Assembly (NCBI GenBank): GCA_035471925.1
Contig: DATIPO010000059.1
Coordinates: 62,001 to 126,000 of the forward strand
Length of the DNA: 64,000 bases
Reading direction: 5' to 3'
Origin: JANQFM01 sp035471925
Lineage (GTDB): Bacteria > Acidobacteriota > UBA6911 > RPQK01 > DATIPO01
Position 1 is the stretch's first letter. Every line of letters starts with the position of its first letter. The position numbers and the translations under genes were made by a program. Below, in pieces: positions 61,244-64,000 of the stretch. The notes under the pieces were generated by a model. The model worked only from the letters and a program-made list of their open reading frames with translations. It searched no databases and was not told where the DNA came from.

Positions 61244-61273
61244 AGTCTAGGCGTGAGCGTCAGGATTTGTCAA
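61244..61273 (-). promoter_or_regulatory. Promoter TTGACA-18-TAGACT, 9 bases before ATG 61234 (leaderless type)
   Basis: On the minus strand, a perfect -35 TTGACA (61273-61268) and TAGACT (61249-61244) are 18 bases apart, and nine bases follow to the ATG. Transcription would start almost at the start codon. Confidence 0.65.
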
Positions 61274-61352
61274 TTGCCACTGAGCATCTACCGTTTCTTG
61301 TCCTGAGATAGCTGCTCTGGAGCGCAAACCACCAATGGAGGGAAGAAGGCTG

Positions 61353-61390
61353 AGGGGGCCTCGCTTCTTTTTCAAGATCGAGCGGCCCCT
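61353..61390 (-). terminator. Possible hairpin after the small secreted peptide gene
   Basis: On the minus strand AGGGGCCGCTCG pairs imperfectly with CGAGGCCCCCT, 14 bases after the peptide stop codon. No T-run follows, so it may slow rather than end transcription. Confidence 0.3.
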
Positions 61391-61403
61391 ACAGGCTATC
61401 GTG

Positions 61404-61565
61404 CTAGCAGGCGGGGGGGCATCCAGGCGGCTCAGGATCGGGTCCGACCGGATCGGGATCCTGAAACACTGAGCCGTCAGGCGTTTGGTCGACGGCGACG
61501 TGGGGGGTAAAACCCATTGTTAGAAACGCCATTATGCAGATTGTTGCGAAAACTCTCTTCTTCAT
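61404..61565 (-). CDS. Small secreted peptide with a Pro/Asp-rich mature part ending in two Cys
   Basis: This 53-residue product has a textbook signal peptide (MKKRVFATICIMAFLTMGF) and a short mature part with PDPVGPDPEPP that ends in GCPPAC. GAGAGGAAG before ATG 61565 is a good ribosome site, and a well-formed promoter lies 72 bases further up. The two closing Cys could form a disulfide ring or anchor a modification. A seven-helix membrane protein gene follows on the same strand. It may be a signal, a toxin-like peptide or a surface peptide; I recognise no family. Confidence 0.65.
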   Translation of the reverse strand: MKKRVFATICIMAFLTMGFTPHVAVDQTPDGSVFQDPDPVGPDPEPPGCPPAC

Positions 61566-61997
61566 TTCTTCCTCTCTTTGTCCCAATGTCGTTGTAGACC
61601 GGTAATTTCTTGTACCTCCAGTACCGGATATCCTTGAGAATAGCGCAGTCCTGTCCAGAATGCAAACGAAAATTTGCAGTGCCTGTAGGAGCATCAGAAA
61701 ATGCAAGTATAATATTTCAGGAGGCTGATACCAAAGGCGGCACTTGGCTTCTTCGAGACGAAATAAAGGTGAGCTTATGGTACAAGATTGGAGAAGAGGC
61801 TGCACCCTGGGGGCAGTATGCAGATCGACCTTCCAAGGTCTTTAGACGCCAAATTCGCAGATAAGTTTAAAAAGAAAATAGGTAGTTGTCATCCGCTTTT
61901 GAAGTTGGTTGAAGGAAGAGACGGCAATCTTGTGATTAATTCCAGCCTTTTTGGCTTTTGCTGGCGATCGGTCCCGAGCGGGTAAGGAGAGGCTTGA
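61566..61997. other. Low-GC region without a firmly supported gene
   Basis: About 430 bases, visibly AT-richer than the flanks. It holds the promoter of the small peptide (61637-61665, minus). Short plus-strand frames exist (61610-61864 and 61818-61985) but have no ribosome site or convincing similarity, so they are not called. Confidence 0.5.
61637..61665 (-). promoter_or_regulatory. Promoter TTGCAT-17-TATTCT of the small secreted peptide
   Basis: On the minus strand TTGCAT (61665-61660) and TATTCT (61642-61637) are exactly 17 bases apart. The predicted leader of about 65 bases contains the ribosome site of the peptide gene. Confidence 0.55.
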
Positions 61998-63305
61998 TCA
62001 GGACCCCGTGCCGGATTCAGCCTGGGGTCGGGAGGCGTAGGAGAGAACGTTGCGGTTGGCCACTTGGGAGAGCAGGGCCGAAAGATAGATGGCGAGGCGG
62101 TGAGCCACAAAGCGGATGTCTTCTTCCTCGCACTGGTCCAGTTCCGCCTCGAACTCAGCGATGGTTTGACGGTCGCGCCGGTAGAGTGAGACGAGGGAGC
62201 GGCCGCGGAAGAGGTTGAACCGCTTCTGGAAATCCTGACGGTGTTGACGGTCGGGATGCCGCTCCATCCTGGAAGCCAGTTCACGCAGGCTTTGCAGGTC
62301 CTCGACCAGGTGGAGGCTCTCTTTCAGGCGGGACTGCTGGTGCCCGTCCAGCATCTCACGAGTGACGTAGCCTTGTCCGGCCGTACTGAAAAGCTGACGG
62401 AGCACCTGCTCGAATCCGTTCTGAAGCATGCTCAGAGAGCGCTCGACGCGGTCATCGAAACGGTCAGGATCGTTCTCCTGGTCGAGGTGCCGCAATTCCT
62501 GTTTGAGGGAGCGATTGGCCTCCACCCGCAAGGCTCCGGCGCTAAAAACAAGAAAGTCTTCCAAATCCGATTCGGAAGGCAGATAGCGGCGCAGGTCCTC
62601 CATGCGCACGAAGAGCCGGCGCACCTGGTAGTAGACGTAGACCATGAGAAGGAGCAGCACCTGGCGGTCTGGCTGGGAGCGCAAGGAAGTCTCGCTGTGG
62701 CGCAGCAAGCGCAGCAGTTTGAGGACGCACATCAAGAGGCGGGCCACGCGCTGCTGGATGATCAGGTCCTGGGTTAGCTGGCGGCTGGCGTCGCGGACTT
62801 TCTTGAGGTCGCTGCTTCGCCGCGACAACCGTCGCAGCAGGCGATAGCCGCGGGATTGACGCAAGCGCCTGATGGAGCGGCACAGATGCAGGCCCAGGCG
62901 GTCGAAGTGCTGACGGTCGGTCTGCTTGTCGCGCAGAAGTATCTCCAGGCGCTTTTGGCCCAATGCCAGTGCCTTGCGGAACTCGCGCACCCGGGGCACG
63001 ATGAGGCGGGAGCGGCGCTGCGAGGACGACGCTGCGTCCTGGCGGACGGCTTGCTCGGCATGAATGGTGTCGATCCAGGAGCTGAGGCTGGCCAGGTCGC
63101 GGACAAGGCGGCTGGTCAGTTGGGCTTCGGAAGCCCAGTTGAGCCGGCCTTCAGGCGGATCCCCGCTCTGCTGCGAGATAATCTCGGAAGGAATGCTCAG
63201 GCGCTTGTGATGGATCAAGAGCAAAGAGGTGCTCTGGTCAAAGCGCTCAAAAAGCGTAAGTTCGAATCGACTGCTCAACGTCGTGTCCCTGTCGGTCTTG
63301 GCCAT
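61998..63305 (-). CDS. Large charged helical protein of unknown function
   Basis: This 435-residue protein is almost wholly alpha-helical by composition, very rich in Arg, Leu, Gln and Asp, with long amphipathic stretches (LRRLSRRSSDLKKVRDA, ELRHLDQENDPDRF). One hydrophobic stretch (VLLLLMVYVYYQV, about residue 222) is too polar at its edges for a sure membrane helix. It may be a coiled-coil scaffold or nucleic-acid-binding protein. ATG 63305 has no clear ribosome site or -10 box. A CRP-type palindrome lies about 160 bases upstream in the divergent region. I recognise no family. Confidence 0.65.
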   Translation of the reverse strand: MAKTDRDTTLSSRFELTLFERFDQSTSLLLIHHKRLSIPSEIISQQSGDPPEGRLNWASEAQLTSRLVRDLASLSSWIDTIHAEQAVRQDAASSSQRRSRLIVPRVREFRKALALGQKRLEILLRDKQTDRQHFDRLGLHLCRSIRRLRQSRGYRLLRRLSRRSSDLKKVRDASRQLTQDLIIQQRVARLLMCVLKLLRLLRHSETSLRSQPDRQVLLLLMVYVYYQVRRLFVRMEDLRRYLPSESDLEDFLVFSAGALRVEANRSLKQELRHLDQENDPDRFDDRVERSLSMLQNGFEQVLRQLFSTAGQGYVTREMLDGHQQSRLKESLHLVEDLQSLRELASRMERHPDRQHRQDFQKRFNLFRGRSLVSLYRRDRQTIAEFEAELDQCEEEDIRFVAHRLAIYLSALLSQVANRNVLSYASRPQAESGTGS

Positions 63306-63462
63306 CGCCGAAGATGAAATTCTTCTCGCTGGTCCACTTTTCGGTGAGAACCGCCCGGAAGTTTAGCCGCCTCCTCCAAGCGCTGGAGGCGGCGCTCATT
63401 CTCCTTCCGCAGCCTGCCTCGCTAAACCTCCGCCAGATTGGGCAGAAGGGCGCCGCAGAACT

Positions 63463-63480
63463 GTGTGATTCGAATCACAC
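63463..63480. promoter_or_regulatory. Perfect 18-base palindrome matching the CRP/FNR-type consensus TGTGA-N6-TCACA
   Basis: The sequence GTGTGATTCGAATCACAC is fully symmetrical. Its inner part TGTGA (63464-63468), six bases, TCACA (63475-63479) is the textbook CRP operator. It lies 93 bases before the FlgM-like gene and 158 bases before the divergent helical-protein gene, so it could control either. Confidence 0.6.
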
Positions 63481-63572
63481 GGCTCCCCCGCGTTGATCCG
63501 ATGAGAGTAGCAATGGCAGGAGCAAAGGGAGCCCGATACGGCCCAATGCAAACCGACTAACCGAGGTATCGA

Positions 63573-63737
63573 ATGAGCACAACACCCCCGTTTCAGATCG
63601 TCCCCCCGTCGCCTTTTGCCCAAGCCTCGCGTCCCGGTCACGTGGCGGCCTTGAAAGAGAAGATCGAAACCGGCCTCTTCGTCATTTGCTACGTGAGGCT
63701 GGCCGAATGCCTGATCGAACACGCTCTCCTCGATTGA
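63573..63737 (+). CDS. Miniature FlgM-like (anti-sigma-28 factor) protein
   Basis: This 54-residue protein has a Pro-rich start (MSTTPPFQIVPPSPF) and a C-terminal helix pair, GHVAALKEKIETGLFV and VRLAECLIEHALLD. This fits the FlgM C-terminal pattern, V-x-x-LK-x-x-I-x-x-G then IAExLL. FlgM holds sigma-28 inactive until the flagellar hook is complete. Typical FlgM is 90-100 residues, so this is short, though the sigma-binding part lies in the C-terminal half. GAGG lies nine bases before the ATG, and the 18-base CRP-type palindrome is upstream. No flagellar genes are in the window. Weak similarity by eye; another small helical regulator is possible. Confidence 0.5.
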   Translation: MSTTPPFQIVPPSPFAQASRPGHVAALKEKIETGLFVICYVRLAECLIEHALLD

Positions 63738-63759
63738 AGCAGCCTGACGGTCTCTCCGC

Positions 63760-64000
63760 TCAAGGCTGGAGAAGAAACTTCAGCAGCCGGGAGCCCTGGG
63801 CCCTCCACGTCGGCCAATTGTGTCCTCCGGGAGACTCTTGGACATGCACCTCGAAGCCCCCCTCTCTCAATTCTTGAGCCAAGAGGCGGCTGCTTTCCCG
63901 CACGTCGAAGTCCATTAAGGGACGCCAGGACAGCTCGTAGCGGGAATATCCCAAGAAAAAGCGCTGGCCTTGATTTTCCCGCAGCAGCGGCAGCACGTCG
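63760..64000 (-). CDS. Enterochelin esterase-like (Fes-type) alpha/beta hydrolase, C-terminal part cut by the window end
   Basis: The frame is open to the last base, so only about 80 C-terminal residues are visible. FFLGYSRYELSWRPLMDF, SRLLAQELREGGFEVH and ESPGGHNWPTWRAQGSRLLKFL match the end of Fes/esterase D-type hydrolases, where the His of GGHNW completes the catalytic triad. Such enzymes split ferric siderophores or other esters. It converges on the FlgM-like gene with 22 bases between. The GTG at 63996 is internal, not a start. Confidence 0.75.
   Translation of the reverse strand, partial: DVLPLLRENQGQRFFLGYSRYELSWRPLMDFDVRESSRLLAQELREGGFEVHVQESPGGHNWPTWRAQGSRLLKFLLQP

Noticed and set aside
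61610..61864. Plus-strand frame with a CPECKRKF zinc-finger-like string
   Set aside because: It overlaps the minus-strand promoter of the small peptide, has no ribosome site, and the Cys pair is followed by no second pair.
61818..61985. 55-codon plus-strand frame starting MQIDLPRSLD
   Set aside because: No ribosome site or promoter box fits and no similarity is recognised; left uncalled though not excluded.

Overview
The window looks like chromosomal DNA of a GC-rich Gram-negative bacterium, most likely an acidobacterium or a close relative. The best evidence is a single-gene, duplicated MacB/FtsX-type permease of the ADOP kind (36597-39053), together with a DUF1501/DUF1800 pair, a PQQ-like propeller protein, an IPTL-CTERM surface protein and many exported proteins without close functional assignment. 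The assignment is inferred from gene content only; no 16S rRNA or ribosomal protein gene is present. Coding density is high, and many long antisense reading frames are GC-driven shadows.

Layout. 1-6.0 kb: the tail of a secreted protein, then a four-gene minus-strand operon that looks like a split LodA/GoxA-type quinoprotein (N-part 4247-5971, C-part 3451-4236) followed by a radical SAM/SPASM enzyme and an FAD oxidoreductase. 6.1-7.4 kb: a zinc-ribbon membrane protein and an exported kinase-like protein. 7.6-13.0 kb: a molybdenum hydroxylase operon (coxG-like, coxS, coxL form II, coxM, MoxR ATPase). 13.1-16.8 kb: a membrane sensor kinase that lacks its phosphoacceptor histidine, an AI-2E-type permease and a GNAT acetyltransferase. 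17.1-22.7 kb: a 1857-residue protein of 14 tandem domains with an IPTL-CTERM anchor. 22.7-36.2 kb: an NTF2-like protein, a transpeptidase, a tandem S41 protein, then a GlcNAc-type kinase, an SSF symporter, a GH3 glucosaminidase, an OPT transporter and a CtpA protease. These suit peptidoglycan turnover and salvage. 36.2-46.5 kb: structured intergenic repeats, the ADOP permease, a decayed and an intact BNR-repeat secreted protein, and the DUF1501/DUF1800 operon. 46.6-54.8 kb: YceH, a GAF-SpoIIE phosphatase, several unknown exported proteins including a lower-GC pair, a PqqD-like/MEMO fusion and a 2-hydroxyacid dehydrogenase. 55.0-64 kb: tRNA-Glu(UUC), a metal-ribbon/DJ-1-like protein, a PQQ-like propeller, a metallo-beta-lactamase-fold protein with DoxX, a lower-GC module of a small secreted peptide and a 7-helix membrane protein, a large helical protein, a CRP-type palindrome, a 54-residue FlgM-like protein and the end of an esterase.

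The most promising system is the split quinoprotein operon. LodA-type enzymes are known to need a flavoprotein partner, and the haem-containing CTQ amine dehydrogenases need a radical SAM enzyme plus a flavoprotein. Here a LodA-like protein in two pieces sits with both kinds of maturase.

A second signal is genome-wide in character. At least 13 genes have a TAnnnT hexamer ending 7-9 bases before the ATG and no Shine-Dalgarno sequence, two of them with a good -35 box. This is the layout expected for leaderless mRNAs. Genes inside operons, by contrast, carry ordinary Shine-Dalgarno sites. Several start codons below were chosen on this basis.
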